Assembly: GCA_910579495.1 (NCBI GenBank)
Contig: CAJTVD010000006.1
Span: 1 to 64,000, forward strand
DNA: 64,000 bases
Direction: 5' to 3'
Source: an uncultured Lachnospiraceae bacterium
Lineage (GTDB): Bacteria > Bacillota > Clostridia > Lachnospirales > Lachnospiraceae
A model generated the notes under the pieces. That model was not told the DNA's origin. It searched no databases and was given only the letters and a program-made list of their open reading frames with translations. This document shows, piece by piece, positions 8,308-16,951 of this stretch. The translations under genes were made by a program, and so were the position numbers. Position 1 is the first letter of the stretch; each line of letters starts with the position of its first letter.

Positions 8308-8522
8308 AAAAGTAGAATGGTCTCATGGGGGCAGCCACATTCCGCAGGCCCCCGGCAGGGAACCCTCCGGTATACTACGGGAGAGCCTGCGGAAGAGGGG
8401 CTGGTGAAAATGGCTGGGGGGATTTGCCAGGAGGGAGCTTTCAGCGGGGGGATATATTGTTTGGTTTTTCTGTTGCTTTTCCTGTTTGGTTATTGTCCAG
8501 TCGGTTTTTCGTTGCCCGCTGT

Positions 8523-9464
8523 TTATGGCTGCCTGTTTTCGTATATGGCAGCTAAATCATGTATTCTGCGTTTTATTTCTGCACGGATATGTAAAGGCTC
8601 TAAACACTGGCATTTATCCCCAAAACTCAAAAGGATGCCATAATAATATTCGTTTTCCAGGAAAGGAAAATCAACAATGTAATGCCTGTCCCCGTCTGGC
8701 GAAAAATCCTCATAAGGGCAAAAATCAAGCACTCTGTCCAGGACAGACTGATGGATCCGGATTTTGATTTTTGTTTCCATAGCTGCCCGGATGCCATCAA
8801 AATCCAACTGCGGTTTTTGGGGATCCCGTGGCACGAAAATCTCCTCTTTCATTTGTAAGTTTGACATGCGGGATAACCGGAATAACCGAAAATCATTTCT
8901 TTTGCGGCAATACCCATGTAAGTACCAATGGCTGCCTTTTAATACAAGATAATAGGGCTCGGCGGCCCGTGTGGTTATATTTCCATGATGGGCGATATAT
9001 TCAAAGGCCAGTAGCTTGTTTTTCTGTAATGCTGTCTTTATGGTTTCTATATATGCCTGCATATTGCTGTTGCCCCTCCAGGGACTGAAGTCGATACATA
9101 TTTGGCTGGCTTTTAATTCGATCTCTTCCGCCCTGTCGGCAGGGATAAAACTTCTTACTTTGGCAAGTGCGTGTACCAGTTGGCCGCCCTGTACCATGCC
9201 GGGAAGGCTGGAAAGGCCCATCAATAAAGTGCAAAGGTCGTCAGCCGAAAAAACCCTTTTATCCATCTTGTATTCTTGCATGATCTCAAAGCCGCCGCCT
9301 GCTCCCGGTGTCCCGCGGACAGGGATCCCCGCCATGTTAATCGCGTCGATATCACGGTAGATTGTGCGGGGCGAAACTTCAAATATATCTGCTAATTCCT
9401 GTGCGCCTATCCGTTTTTTGTCAAGAAGTATCATAATAATACTAACAAGCCTGTCCACTTTCAT
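8523..9464 (-). CDS. WYL domain transcriptional regulator
   Basis: A 313-residue regulator, a paralogue of the one at 6639-7535. The N-terminal winged helix contains RIGAQELADIFEVSPRTIYRDIDAINMAGIPVRGTPGAGGGFEI (about 18-61). The WYL domain contains RAAEPYYLVLKGSHWYLHGYCRKRNDFRLFRLSRM (about 171-205), with a C-terminal WCX domain. It is divergent from a DJ-1/PfpI gene with a 110-bp shared upstream region, so it likely controls that gene and itself. WYL regulators paired with PfpI/glutamine-amidotransferase-like proteins are a common arrangement in Firmicutes. The ligand is unknown. Confidence 0.9.
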   Translation of the reverse strand: MKVDRLVSIIMILLDKKRIGAQELADIFEVSPRTIYRDIDAINMAGIPVRGTPGAGGGFEIMQEYKMDKRVFSADDLCTLLMGLSSLPGMVQGGQLVHALAKVRSFIPADRAEEIELKASQICIDFSPWRGNSNMQAYIETIKTALQKNKLLAFEYIAHHGNITTRAAEPYYLVLKGSHWYLHGYCRKRNDFRLFRLSRMSNLQMKEEIFVPRDPQKPQLDFDGIRAAMETKIKIRIHQSVLDRVLDFCPYEDFSPDGDRHYIVDFPFLENEYYYGILLSFGDKCQCLEPLHIRAEIKRRIHDLAAIYENRQP

Positions 9465-9574
9465 TGGGCGCCCTCCTTTTGGTTTGGATTATTGCCATAC
9501 TGCTGTCAACAATTACATGGTACACTGGAAATGAAAGATAATCAATAAAACAAGTAGGAAGACGGAGGGAATTT

Positions 9575-10219
9575 ATGTTTACGGTGTATGTTTATGTTCT
9601 TGATACTTTAGCAGACTGGGAGTTGGGGCACGTTACTTCGGAGCTTTATTCTGGACGGTTTTTCAAAAAGGACGCCCAGCGTGTATTGCTTAAAACAGCC
9701 AGCCTTACGAAAGAGCCCATCCATACAATGGGTGGCCTGGCAATTATGCCGGACTGTTTGGTTGAGGATATTGTTGTGAGTGAAACAAGTGTGTTGCTTT
9801 TGCCGGGTGCAGACACATGGAATGATCCAAAGCATGGGGCTATCCTGGAAAAAGCTAGGGAGTTTCTGGCTTTAGGGGCTACAGTGTGTGCAATTTGCGG
9901 CGCAACCGCTGCCCTTGCAGGTTTTGGGCTGTTGGATGGCCGTCTGCATACCAGTAATGGGGCGGGATTCCTTGAAATGGTTTCCCCCTGCTATAAAGGG
10001 CAAAGCTTTTATATCGATCAGCCGGCAGTAGCGGATCACAATCTGATTACGGCAGGTTCTACAGGGGCTTTGCTGTGGGCGAAACAAATTATTGGGCGTT
10101 TGGGCGTTTTTGAAGCAAATACACTGGAAGCGTGGTATGACTATTTTCGCACCGGTAAGCCTGAACATTTTTTTGCCCTCATGCAAACCTTGCCGTCCGG
10201 TAATGGAAGTAAGTTGTAA
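9575..10219 (+). CDS. DJ-1/PfpI family protein
   Basis: A 214-residue protein of the DJ-1/PfpI (type 1 glutamine amidotransferase-like) superfamily. The nucleophile elbow is visible as VCAICGATAALA (about 109-120), with the reactive cysteine in A-I-C-G-A, after the strand VLLLPGADTW (about 73-82). Members act as chaperones, deglycases, peptidases or isonitrile hydratases, so the reaction cannot be assigned. A ribosome binding site (GGAGGG) precedes the ATG. It is divergent from the WYL regulator at 8523-9464, the likely controller. Confidence 0.88.
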   Translation: MFTVYVYVLDTLADWELGHVTSELYSGRFFKKDAQRVLLKTASLTKEPIHTMGGLAIMPDCLVEDIVVSETSVLLLPGADTWNDPKHGAILEKAREFLALGATVCAICGATAALAGFGLLDGRLHTSNGAGFLEMVSPCYKGQSFYIDQPAVADHNLITAGSTGALLWAKQIIGRLGVFEANTLEAWYDYFRTGKPEHFFALMQTLPSGNGSKL

Positions 10220-10273
10220 ATATTTCATCATAAGGGGGCAGTTTACCGGATCACCTTTTGAAAGGAGCTAAAA

Positions 10274-10396
10274 ATGGGGTTCAACAGACAGAACGTGGAG
10301 CTGGCATTGAAAGAAGCGTCAGAATCTAACCCGGGGGCATGGGCAGGCCATTCCCGGTATGTAGCAAAAGCCTGTAAAAATTTATCCGCTCGTTAA
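10274..10396 (+). pseudogene. N-terminal fragment of an HD-domain protein
   Basis: A 40-codon frame with a good ribosome binding site (AAAGGAG, 5 bases before the ATG) reads MGFNRQNVELALKEASESNP, then GAWAGHSRYVAKACKNL and a stop. This matches the beginning of small HD-domain phosphohydrolases, in which the first histidine region follows an E-A-x-x-x-NPGPW-x-x-HS pattern. The rest of the roughly 170-residue protein is missing, so the gene has been cut by a deletion. The assignment is from memory of the family's N-terminus and is moderate. Confidence 0.55.
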
Positions 10397-10510
10397 GGGA
10401 GTAGGAATTATCTATTTTATTTTTGGGGGAAATAATATATAATAGAGCCAACTTTAAATCAGCATTTGCCCGTTTGTGGCGGGCAGGAAAAACCATAGGG
10501 GGGACATATC

Positions 10511-10975
10511 ATAAGCGAACTACTGAAATTTACCAACAGAGAAGAATTTCGTGAATGGCTCCGTGAGAACTGCCTGTCAAATGACGGTATTTGGCTTTTG
10601 TTCGGTAAGGCAGGCGGGCCCAAAACAGTAAAGGCGGGAGAAGCCCTGGAAGAAGCTCTCTGTTTTGGCTGGATTGACGGGCAGATGGAGAAGATTGATG
10701 ATAAAACATATAAGAAGTATTTTTCCCTGCGCAGAGACAACAGCAAATGGTCAGAAAAGAATAAGGCATTGGTAAAAAGCCTTGAGGAACAGATTGCCGC
10801 TCTGTTTGCGCTGTTGGAAGGGCACGGGCTCGCCTATACAAATTTTCAGGCCATGTCCCCATCCGTAAAGAAAACTTATACACGGGCATATCTTGATGCG
10901 AAGACAGACGCTGGACGGGAAAAGCGAATAGCCTGGATGGTGGACAGGCTCAATAAGAACTTGAAACCCATGTGA
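10511..10975 (+). CDS. YdeI/OmpD-associated family protein with non-standard start codon
   Basis: A protein of about 154 residues of the YdeI/OmdA (bacteriocin-protection) family, recognised by the core CFGWIDGQMEKIDDKTYKKY and the following FSLRRDNSKWSEKNK, plus the C-terminal REKRIAWMVDRLNKNLKPM. The family-like N-terminus begins ISELLKFTNREEFREWL, in frame from 10511, where the codon is ATA rather than ATG; AGGGGGG lies 7 bases before it. The first in-frame ATG (10598) would drop 29 conserved residues. Either the start has mutated and the gene is silent, or translation uses ATA/ATC inefficiently. The biochemical role of the family is poorly defined. Confidence 0.75.
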   Translation: MSELLKFTNREEFREWLRENCLSNDGIWLLFGKAGGPKTVKAGEALEEALCFGWIDGQMEKIDDKTYKKYFSLRRDNSKWSEKNKALVKSLEEQIAALFALLEGHGLAYTNFQAMSPSVKKTYTRAYLDAKTDAGREKRIAWMVDRLNKNLKPM

Positions 10976-11071
10976 GGGACTGTTAACGGATTATCCATGG
11001 CAAAGGCTTGCCTAAATGTCCTTGCCACAAGTAATTTCCAAGCGGCCCCAAACCAATTAGAAAGGAGTAAC

Positions 11072-11272
11072 ATGATGGAGGAATTAAAAAGGATCATGGA
11101 AAAGTTTGCTGCATCTGGCTGGGATTTAATATCTGTTCCTGCGCAGCAATGGCTGGATGGAAAATCTGATAAAGATGCCTTGGTATCAGCAATCAAACAG
11201 GCTGATGAAGAATGCGGAAGCTGCGGCTGTGAATTAGACCCATTGTATAAAAGGGCTTTGGAGCTGGTATAA
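11072..11272 (+). CDS. Small protein of unknown function
   Basis: A 66-residue acidic protein: MMEELKRIMEKFAASGWDLI, then PAQQWLDGKSDKDALVSAIKQADEECGSCGCELDPLYKRALELV. AAAGGAG lies 6 bases before the ATG at 11072, which is preferred over the frame start at 10997. It is helical with a cysteine cluster (CGSCGC, about 50-55) that could bind a metal. It follows the YdeI-family gene by 96 bases and is closed by a strong terminator. I do not recognise the family. Confidence 0.6.
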   Translation: MMEELKRIMEKFAASGWDLISVPAQQWLDGKSDKDALVSAIKQADEECGSCGCELDPLYKRALELV

Positions 11273-11363
11273 CACATACCACGCCACACAAGTGGCGGCC
11301 ATATTTACAAGCCCAATTTACCCTTCAAAACGCACAAATAGGCACTAAATACAACTAATAAAT

Positions 11364-11394
11364 AAAGGCTGTGGGCACTAGGCCCACAGCCTTT
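11364..11394 (+). terminator. Intrinsic terminator-like hairpin
   Basis: A perfect hairpin with a 13-bp AAAGGCTGTGGGC arm, a short loop and the complementary arm ending in CCTTTG lies 91 bases after the small protein gene. The run of T is short, but the stem is very stable and its A-rich left and T-rich right edges would terminate in both directions. Confidence 0.7.
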
Positions 11395-11478
11395 GTTATA
11401 TCCATAAATTATAGATAAGATATATAAAATATCCGTGGTGACGGAAGGAAGCCGCTGCAAAATAATCAATAACAGTTT

Positions 11479-11554
11479 AAACGATAACAGTGTCGTTTAT
11501 TCTTGCCTATGTGGAAAAAATGTGCTATTATAAAAACGATAGCATTATCGTTTT
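11479..11554 (+). promoter_or_regulatory. Promoter between two TetR-type operators
   Basis: A promoter with -35 TTGCCT (11503-11508), a 17-bp spacer and -10 TATTAT (11526-11531) lies before the TetR gene. Two palindromes bracket it: 11533-11554 is a perfect 9-bp inverted repeat (AAAACGATA, 4-bp centre, TATCGTTTT), and 11479-11498 carries the same outer half-sites (AAACGA / TCGTTT). Binding of the encoded TetR protein to both would autorepress the regulator-hydrolase operon. Confidence 0.75.
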
Positions 11555-11572
11555 ACTAAATTGGGGAAGGGG

Positions 11573-12262
11573 ATGGATGTTTTGCCAAAAGTGAAAGGCG
11601 AATATTTAGAAAACAAAAGGAACCAGATTTTAGATGCCGCATTTGCAGTATGTAAGCGAAAACCAGCCTATGACCTTACGATGACAGACATTGTATCAGA
11701 AACGGGAATGAGCCAGGGGGGAGTATACAAATATTTTAATAATATTGATTTGGTTCTTGCTGCGCTCATTGATAAGTCAAACTTACAAGGGGACTACATT
11801 GGGCAGATAGATGAAATTATGGGATCTGGCAATGCACCGGATGTTATTTTATACAACCTGTTTTTGATTTCTGGACAGTATTTTTCGGATATGCTGATAA
11901 GTTATAATAAAATACTTTTTGAACTTAGCACATTTTTTGCTTATAACCCGGAGCGGTATGGACGGATTAATAAAAATGTGACTACTTCATCCACTTTCGG
12001 ATATTTAACACAATGTGCATCAAAAATTATGTTATCAGGGGTGGAGGATGGATATTTTGTGCCAGTTATGCCGGTAAAAGATATTATGGCTTTTATTATA
12101 GCTTCCTTTGATGGCATTATACGGGATGTAACGCTTTCCAAATGCTATTCCGGGAAAAGTGTGCCGGGACCAGGGGTTGCTTTTAATGAGAAAAACCTGA
12201 TTCAGTGTTTATATATCAGCACCATGTCTTTGTTAGGGAAATATCAAAATGGGAGGGAGTAG
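11573..12262 (+). CDS. TetR/AcrR family transcriptional regulator
   Basis: A regulator of about 229 residues. The N-terminal TetR helix-turn-helix reads NKRNQILDAAFAVCKRKPAYDLTMTDIVSETGMSQGGVYKYFNNIDLVLAALI (about 14-66), followed by an all-helical ligand and dimerisation domain. The ATG at 11573 is chosen because GGGGAAGG lies just before it; an in-frame TTG at 11561 is the only alternative. Its own promoter is enclosed by two matching palindromes. The stop is 3 bases before the next start, so it is co-transcribed with a membrane-anchored serine hydrolase, the expected regulated gene. The inducer is unknown. Confidence 0.92.
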   Translation: MDVLPKVKGEYLENKRNQILDAAFAVCKRKPAYDLTMTDIVSETGMSQGGVYKYFNNIDLVLAALIDKSNLQGDYIGQIDEIMGSGNAPDVILYNLFLISGQYFSDMLISYNKILFELSTFFAYNPERYGRINKNVTTSSTFGYLTQCASKIMLSGVEDGYFVPVMPVKDIMAFIIASFDGIIRDVTLSKCYSGKSVPGPGVAFNEKNLIQCLYISTMSLLGKYQNGRE

Positions 12263-12265
12263 TTT

Positions 12266-13564
12266 ATGAAAAAAAGAGTGCTATTAATGTTAATAGCCGT
12301 ATGCGGTTTATTAATGGGTACGGCAGTCCATGGCTCACAGGAAACGGAACTGATGGCAAACAATTATGATGTAAATGGATATTCTATTGCTTATTATGAA
12401 AACGATAAAGTGGTATTTGAGAATTATGGCGGCGGCATAAATGAACAGTCTGTATTTGAGCTTGCCTCCAACGGCAAGGTGGTTAGTGCCTATATTGCTT
12501 TGAAATTAGTGGATGAGGGAAAGCTGGGCCTTGAAGATAAAATTGCCCCTTTTTTGGATGATGGCCTGCTCACTGATGATGGGAGGATAAATGATATAAC
12601 ATTGAAACAATTGTTATGCCATACGGCAGGTTTTTCTGCGTCTTTTGAATTGGGCATTGATAAGAAAATATATTCGGATCCTGGTGATAGGTTTTGTTAC
12701 TCGGGAGTTGGATATATTTATTTACAAAATATCATTGAAAATGTCAGTGGCATGGCGCTGGAAGAGGCTGCGGAATGTTATGTCTTTGCACCTTTGGGGA
12801 TGAATAACAGCACTTTTGGACATGCCAAAACAGTTACGCCTTATATGGGGCTGTCCTCAGTTGTAATATATATATTTACAATGTTCATTGTGGTATTCAT
12901 TGTGTTTCTTATAGCTGCGCTTGTGATAGGGAAGATAACGAAATTCAGGTTTTTTTCTTTTAAGGGTAGCCTGCCTGTCTGTTTTATTGTAGCTGGTATT
13001 GTGGACACATTGTTTCTTCTGTTTGTTGTATCTAAAGTAGTAGTTATTTTTTGGCTATGCTTTGCAATTATGGGAGCATTTCTGCTTCTTGCCCGAAAAA
13101 ACACTAAAGTTTTTTATGCCAGTATACCAATAGCGGTTATTTTTGCTTTTATTTTAGGTTTTGCTGTTCCGGCCAGCATACCGGTTACAAATGATATAGT
13201 GGCAAAAGCGCCTAATTGTGCATATACCTTAAAATCTACAAGTGAAGATATGGCGATATTCTGCCAGGAACTGATGGAGCAATATCATAATCCTGGCGGG
13301 GCTGTGAAAGATATGTTTTCTGCTGCTGTGAAAATTGATTCTGTTAATAGCTGGGGGGCAGGTATTGCGATAGAGTCTGGGAACCAGGGAGAAACTTATT
13401 GGCATTCAGGTATTAATCCCGGTTTCCAGAGCCTTTTGGTATTATATCCTTTGCAGGATAAATATGTAATTATTCTTACAAATAGCGACAATGGGCTGCA
13501 GTTTTCTAAAGAAACAGCAAAAGCCTTTTTAGGGGTAGAAGGGCATTGGGATATTAAAAGATAA
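12266..13564 (+). CDS. Beta-lactamase-family serine hydrolase with an internal four-helix membrane domain
   Basis: A 432-residue secreted or membrane protein of the class C beta-lactamase/penicillin-binding-like family. A signal peptide (about 1-23) is followed by the SxxK motif SNGK (68-71), the second motif YSG (145-147, in place of the usual YxN) and the HSG triad (380-382). Between motifs two and three lie four hydrophobic helices (about 198-221, 237-256, 257-277, 284-304), so the hydrolase domain is split by a membrane module. Such enzymes cleave esters, D-amino-acid peptides or beta-lactams; the substrate is not evident. It forms an operon with the TetR regulator (3-base gap). The missing asparagine in motif two may mean altered activity. 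Confidence 0.85.
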   Translation: MKKRVLLMLIAVCGLLMGTAVHGSQETELMANNYDVNGYSIAYYENDKVVFENYGGGINEQSVFELASNGKVVSAYIALKLVDEGKLGLEDKIAPFLDDGLLTDDGRINDITLKQLLCHTAGFSASFELGIDKKIYSDPGDRFCYSGVGYIYLQNIIENVSGMALEEAAECYVFAPLGMNNSTFGHAKTVTPYMGLSSVVIYIFTMFIVVFIVFLIAALVIGKITKFRFFSFKGSLPVCFIVAGIVDTLFLLFVVSKVVVIFWLCFAIMGAFLLLARKNTKVFYASIPIAVIFAFILGFAVPASIPVTNDIVAKAPNCAYTLKSTSEDMAIFCQELMEQYHNPGGAVKDMFSAAVKIDSVNSWGAGIAIESGNQGETYWHSGINPGFQSLLVLYPLQDKYVIILTNSDNGLQFSKETAKAFLGVEGHWDIKR

Positions 13565-13676
13565 AAATGGATACAGGCCTGAGTTAAAGCAACCCAAAGC
13601 TTTACAAACCCTCATAAAGGCCAAAATAAGGGAAGCAAAATCACATAACAAAGATGGGAATAATTCTTAAGCCAAA

Positions 13677-13719
13677 ACAAGCACCAAATGATTTAAAGTG
13701 TCATTTGGTGCTTGTTTTA
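13677..13719 (+). terminator. Intrinsic terminator after the hydrolase gene
   Basis: A perfect 15-bp stem (ACAAGCACCAAATGA and its complement) with a 9-base loop is followed by TTTTAT. It lies about 115 bases after the serine hydrolase stop and before the T-box leader, separating the two transcription units. Confidence 0.85.
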
Positions 13720-13824
13720 TAGATTTCGTCCTTGATACTGTATTGTTACAGAGTGAAAGATCTGAAAAATAATTGTTGACACATGAATTAATTTGCTGTA
13801 TCATCACAAAATATACATCAAAGG

Positions 13825-14109
13825 CTATGAAGAGAAGAGTAAGTGGTTAGATATGTTACAGAGAGTCTGATAAGGTGAGAACAGGCGCAAAAGGAACTGC
13901 TGAAAATGGTCTCGGAGCTGCGCACCGAAGCTGTTATGCCAAGGCTGCGACGGGTGCACCCGTTATAGTGATAGGCTATCGATGAATCATTTCTCGTCCG
14001 TAGTTGATAAGGCTTATATCGTGAGATATAAGTGAATTTAGGGTGGTAACACGAAGCTAATGCTCTCGTCCCTGAAAAAGAAATTTTTCAGAGAGGAGGG
14101 CTTTTTTAG
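13825..14109 (+). ncRNA. T-box riboswitch leader of the methionyl-tRNA synthetase gene
   Basis: A T-box leader that senses uncharged tRNA and controls the downstream synthetase gene. Visible elements are a Stem I region with the GA-rich motif (GAAGAGAAGAGTAAG, 13849 onward), a perfect Stem III hairpin (CTTATATC, 4-base loop, GATATAAG, about 14013-14032), the T-box core AGGGTGGTAACACG (about 14039-14052), and a terminator with a CTGAAAAA/TTTTTCAG stem and a CTTTTTT tail ending near 14107. The best specifier candidate is ATG at 13936-13938, which would pair with the CAU anticodon of tRNA-Met; I could not fold Stem I reliably, so the specifier is tentative. Confidence 0.9.
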
Positions 14110-14203
14110 TACAAAAAATGTAACTGACAAGAAAACATGTTGTAAATGAACAAAAAGAAAAGAAGTTATCACTACAAAATTGAAAGGAAATGAGGTATGT
14201 AAA

Positions 14204-15862
14204 ATGAGACAAATATTAATTGGCGGTGCATGGCCATATGCAAATGGTTCATTGCACATAGGACATATTGCAGGATTATTACCAGGAGATGTATTGGCAA
14301 GATATCATAGGGCAATAGGAGACAAAGTATATTTTGTTTCGGGAAGTGATTGCCATGGTACTCCTGTGGCAATAAGGGCAAAACAAGAAAACAAAACACC
14401 GCAGGAGGTCAGTGACTTTTACCATAAAGAGTTTGTAGAGTGCTTTGGGCGATTAGGTTTTAGTTATGATGCCTATATTAAAACATCTGCAAATGAGCAT
14501 AAAGATTTTGTGGGAGAATTTCATAGGAAATTGTATGAAAGCCCATATGTGTACGAAAAAGAAGTTCCGCAGGCTTACTGTGAAAGTTGTAAGGCTTTTC
14601 TGGCAGACCGTTTTGTATTAGGAAAATGCCCTAAATGTGGAAGTGATACCAGAGGCGATCAATGTGATTCTTGTGGTACAGTTTTAGAACCTGAAACACT
14701 TTTGGAACCTAAATGTGCGGTATGCGCAAGGGCAATTGGTTTCAAAAACTCTACCCATTTATATATTGCTATTTCGAAGCTGCAGCCAGAGTTAGAAGCA
14801 CTGGTTGAAAATCATCCCAAGTGGCGCAAAAATGCCATTGCATTTACAAAGCGATATATTAGCGAAGGATTAAGGGACAGGGCACTAACCAGAGATTTGG
14901 AATGGGGTATAAGTGTCCCTAAGGAGGGATATGAAAAGAAAACAATTTATATATGGGCGGAAAATGTATTAGGTTATTTATCAGCAAGCAGGGTGGCTGT
15001 TGGATGGAGTGCCAATGCTTTTTCTGAGTTATGGGGGGAAGATGCCAAGCATTATTATGTGCATGGAAAGGATAATATCCCATTCCATACTATTATATTA
15101 CCAGCACTATTACTGGGAAATGGAGAAGCATGGCATTTACCAGACCAGATTGTGTCCAGTGAGTATTTAACTTTGGAAGGCAGGAAAATATCTACAAGCC
15201 AAAATTATGCAATATGGGTGAAGGATTTGTTAGATAATTATGAAGCCGATTCTATTCGATATTTTTTTATTGCAAATGGGCCTGAGAAAAAGGATGCAGA
15301 TTTCTCGTGGAGAGAATATGTTCATAATCATAACGGCGAATTGCTTGGGGCATATGGAAATTTCGTGAATCGGACATTGGCATTCATAGAAAAATATTGT
15401 GATGGTGTTGTTCCTCAAGGGAACAATAATATTGAATTGGATAATCAAATAGATTGTCTGTATATCGCTGTAGGAAAGCTTATAGAAAGTGGGTATTTTA
15501 AGGATGCAATTAATAGGATTTTTGATTTTGTAAGAAATGCGAATAAGTTTTTTGATGCAGAGCAGCCTTGGGTTACACGGAATACTAATAAAATCGCCTG
15601 CAATAATACGCTTTATCAATGTGTGCAGATGATAGCAAACTTAGCAGTTTTGCTTTCGCCGTTTTTACCTTTTTCTTCGGAAAAAGTATTGAAGTGGTTG
15701 AATATAAGTAACAAGTGGGAAAGGCAACATGTTGCAAGTGGCTATTTGCTCCCAGAGGTTGAAATATTGTTCCGGAGGATTGATAAGAAAGTAATTGAAG
15801 AAGAAACAGAAAAAATAAAGGCTATGGCTCATATTTTAGCGGATGGTCCCGAATCGGTATAG
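14204..15862 (+). CDS. metG: Methionyl-tRNA synthetase (accessory-type, KISTS motif)
   Basis: A class I synthetase of about 552 residues that attaches methionine to tRNA-Met in the cytoplasm. It begins ILIGGAWPYANGSLHIGHIAG with HIGH at 18-21, has a zinc insertion with paired CxxC motifs (about 126-175), and the signature lysine loop as GRKISTS (KISTS 328-332) instead of KMSKS. The C-terminal tRNA-binding (EMAP-like) domain of many bacterial MetRS is absent. This resembles the second MetRS type found in some Firmicutes as an extra copy, which can confer resistance to MetRS inhibitors; that function is inference. The ATG at 14204 is chosen over 14180 by family alignment and a GAGG site. Expression is controlled by the T-box leader upstream. 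Confidence 0.93.
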   Translation: MRQILIGGAWPYANGSLHIGHIAGLLPGDVLARYHRAIGDKVYFVSGSDCHGTPVAIRAKQENKTPQEVSDFYHKEFVECFGRLGFSYDAYIKTSANEHKDFVGEFHRKLYESPYVYEKEVPQAYCESCKAFLADRFVLGKCPKCGSDTRGDQCDSCGTVLEPETLLEPKCAVCARAIGFKNSTHLYIAISKLQPELEALVENHPKWRKNAIAFTKRYISEGLRDRALTRDLEWGISVPKEGYEKKTIYIWAENVLGYLSASRVAVGWSANAFSELWGEDAKHYYVHGKDNIPFHTIILPALLLGNGEAWHLPDQIVSSEYLTLEGRKISTSQNYAIWVKDLLDNYEADSIRYFFIANGPEKKDADFSWREYVHNHNGELLGAYGNFVNRTLAFIEKYCDGVVPQGNNNIELDNQIDCLYIAVGKLIESGYFKDAINRIFDFVRNANKFFDAEQPWVTRNTNKIACNNTLYQCVQMIANLAVLLSPFLPFSSEKVLKWLNISNKWERQHVASGYLLPEVEILFRRIDKKVIEEETEKIKAMAHILADGPESV

Positions 15863-15987
15863 TTAGATAACCAGAGTTATGATATACTTACATGCAAGAA
15901 AACATTTCATCAGTTCCGGTTGCCCAATGTCGAATGTATGTGGTATTCAAGCGAAAGACGGAAAATGTGGATTTGTGGGGAAATTAA

Positions 15988-16440
15988 ATGTTACAAAAAT
16001 ATAAGCTGGGTTTTGATATCTGGGGATTATTACTATTTCTAATTATTATGATACCAAATTTTATTTGGTTTGCTATTCCTGCGCCAAACGATCTATTAAG
16101 GGCAAGATCAATTACAGGGACGGTTGATACAGTAGCCTCTGTATGCCAAATATGGATGATTGCTGCTTTATGTATACTGAAAAACCGGGACAGAAACAGA
16201 AAAATGTGCGTAACCCCTTTTATTATCATTGTGGCAGGCTGTTGTTTGCTATATTTATTAAGCTGGATAGTTTACTATGGAGGCATAGTAAATGTGTTTG
16301 TTATATTAGGGTTGACTATTCCCCCCTGTTTGGCATTTTTATTCTTTGCGGTTGATAGAAAGAATGGGATAGCGTTAATTCCAATTTTAATTTTTACAAT
16401 TTGCCATTTAATATATGGAATAGTAAATTTTGTTCTTTGA
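15988..16440 (+). CDS. Four-helix membrane protein of unknown function
   Basis: A 150-residue integral membrane protein with four hydrophobic segments (about 10-32, 46-62, 75-95, 100-122) and a short C-terminal hydrophobic tail (128-148). A weak site (GGGGA) precedes the ATG. The gene overlaps the beginning of the longer frame of the next acetyltransferase, but not its likely start. I recognise no named family; small proteins of this shape are common in Lachnospiraceae accessory regions. AT-rich composition matches its neighbours from 14 to 17 kb. Confidence 0.7.
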   Translation: MLQKYKLGFDIWGLLLFLIIMIPNFIWFAIPAPNDLLRARSITGTVDTVASVCQIWMIAALCILKNRDRNRKMCVTPFIIIVAGCCLLYLLSWIVYYGGIVNVFVILGLTIPPCLAFLFFAVDRKNGIALIPILIFTICHLIYGIVNFVL

Positions 16441-16498
16441 CAACTTTATATTTGAGTGTATTTATCGGTTAAAAATTTTTAATGTTTGGAGAAAACCT

Positions 16499-16912
16499 AT
16501 GGAATATAAGGAAAATGTGTTGTGCTATGAGGATTATTGTGAGTTGAGGGAAAGTGTTGGGTGGTTGCTTTTTTCAAAGGAGCAGACACAAAAGGCGCTT
16601 AGTAATAGTTTATATACAGTTATTGCTGTTGAGGATAGGCAAACTGTTGGTATGGGAAGATTGATAGGTGACGGAATGTATTATACAATAGTTGATATCG
16701 TGGTACAGCCGGACTATCAGAGACGTGGAATTGGTAATAACATTATCAATAGGATTCTGGGATTTGTGGATAGGGAAACACCCACCGGCGGCCGGTCCAG
16801 TATCCAACTGATTGCAGAAAAAGGAAAAGAGACATTTTATGAAAATTTAGGGTTTAAGATAATCCCACATGAATTTTGTGGTTCTGGAATGAGGAAAGTT
16901 ATCCGTAAGTAA
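16499..16912 (+). CDS. GNAT family N-acetyltransferase
   Basis: A 137-residue GNAT acetyltransferase with motif A IVDIVVQPDYQRRGIGNNIINRIL (about 63-86), containing the QRRGIG acetyl-CoA loop, and a C-terminal KGKETFYENLGFKIIP motif B. The start at 16499 (after TTTGGAGAAA) gives the normal domain; the frame is open upstream to 16430, inside the previous gene. It is followed after 39 bases by a P-loop kinase-like gene, and the three small genes from 15988 to 17569 appear co-oriented. The substrate is not evident. Confidence 0.88.
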   Translation: MEYKENVLCYEDYCELRESVGWLLFSKEQTQKALSNSLYTVIAVEDRQTVGMGRLIGDGMYYTIVDIVVQPDYQRRGIGNNIINRILGFVDRETPTGGRSSIQLIAEKGKETFYENLGFKIIPHEFCGSGMRKVIRK

Positions 16913-16951
16913 GATGTGTTTTATCAGCATCAATTTGAAGAGGGCGTGAAA

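Noticed and set aside
8317..8767. Three overlapping plus-strand frames between the GNAT and the WYL gene
   Set aside because: They overlap each other and the WYL gene on the other strand, are low-complexity and lack start signals.
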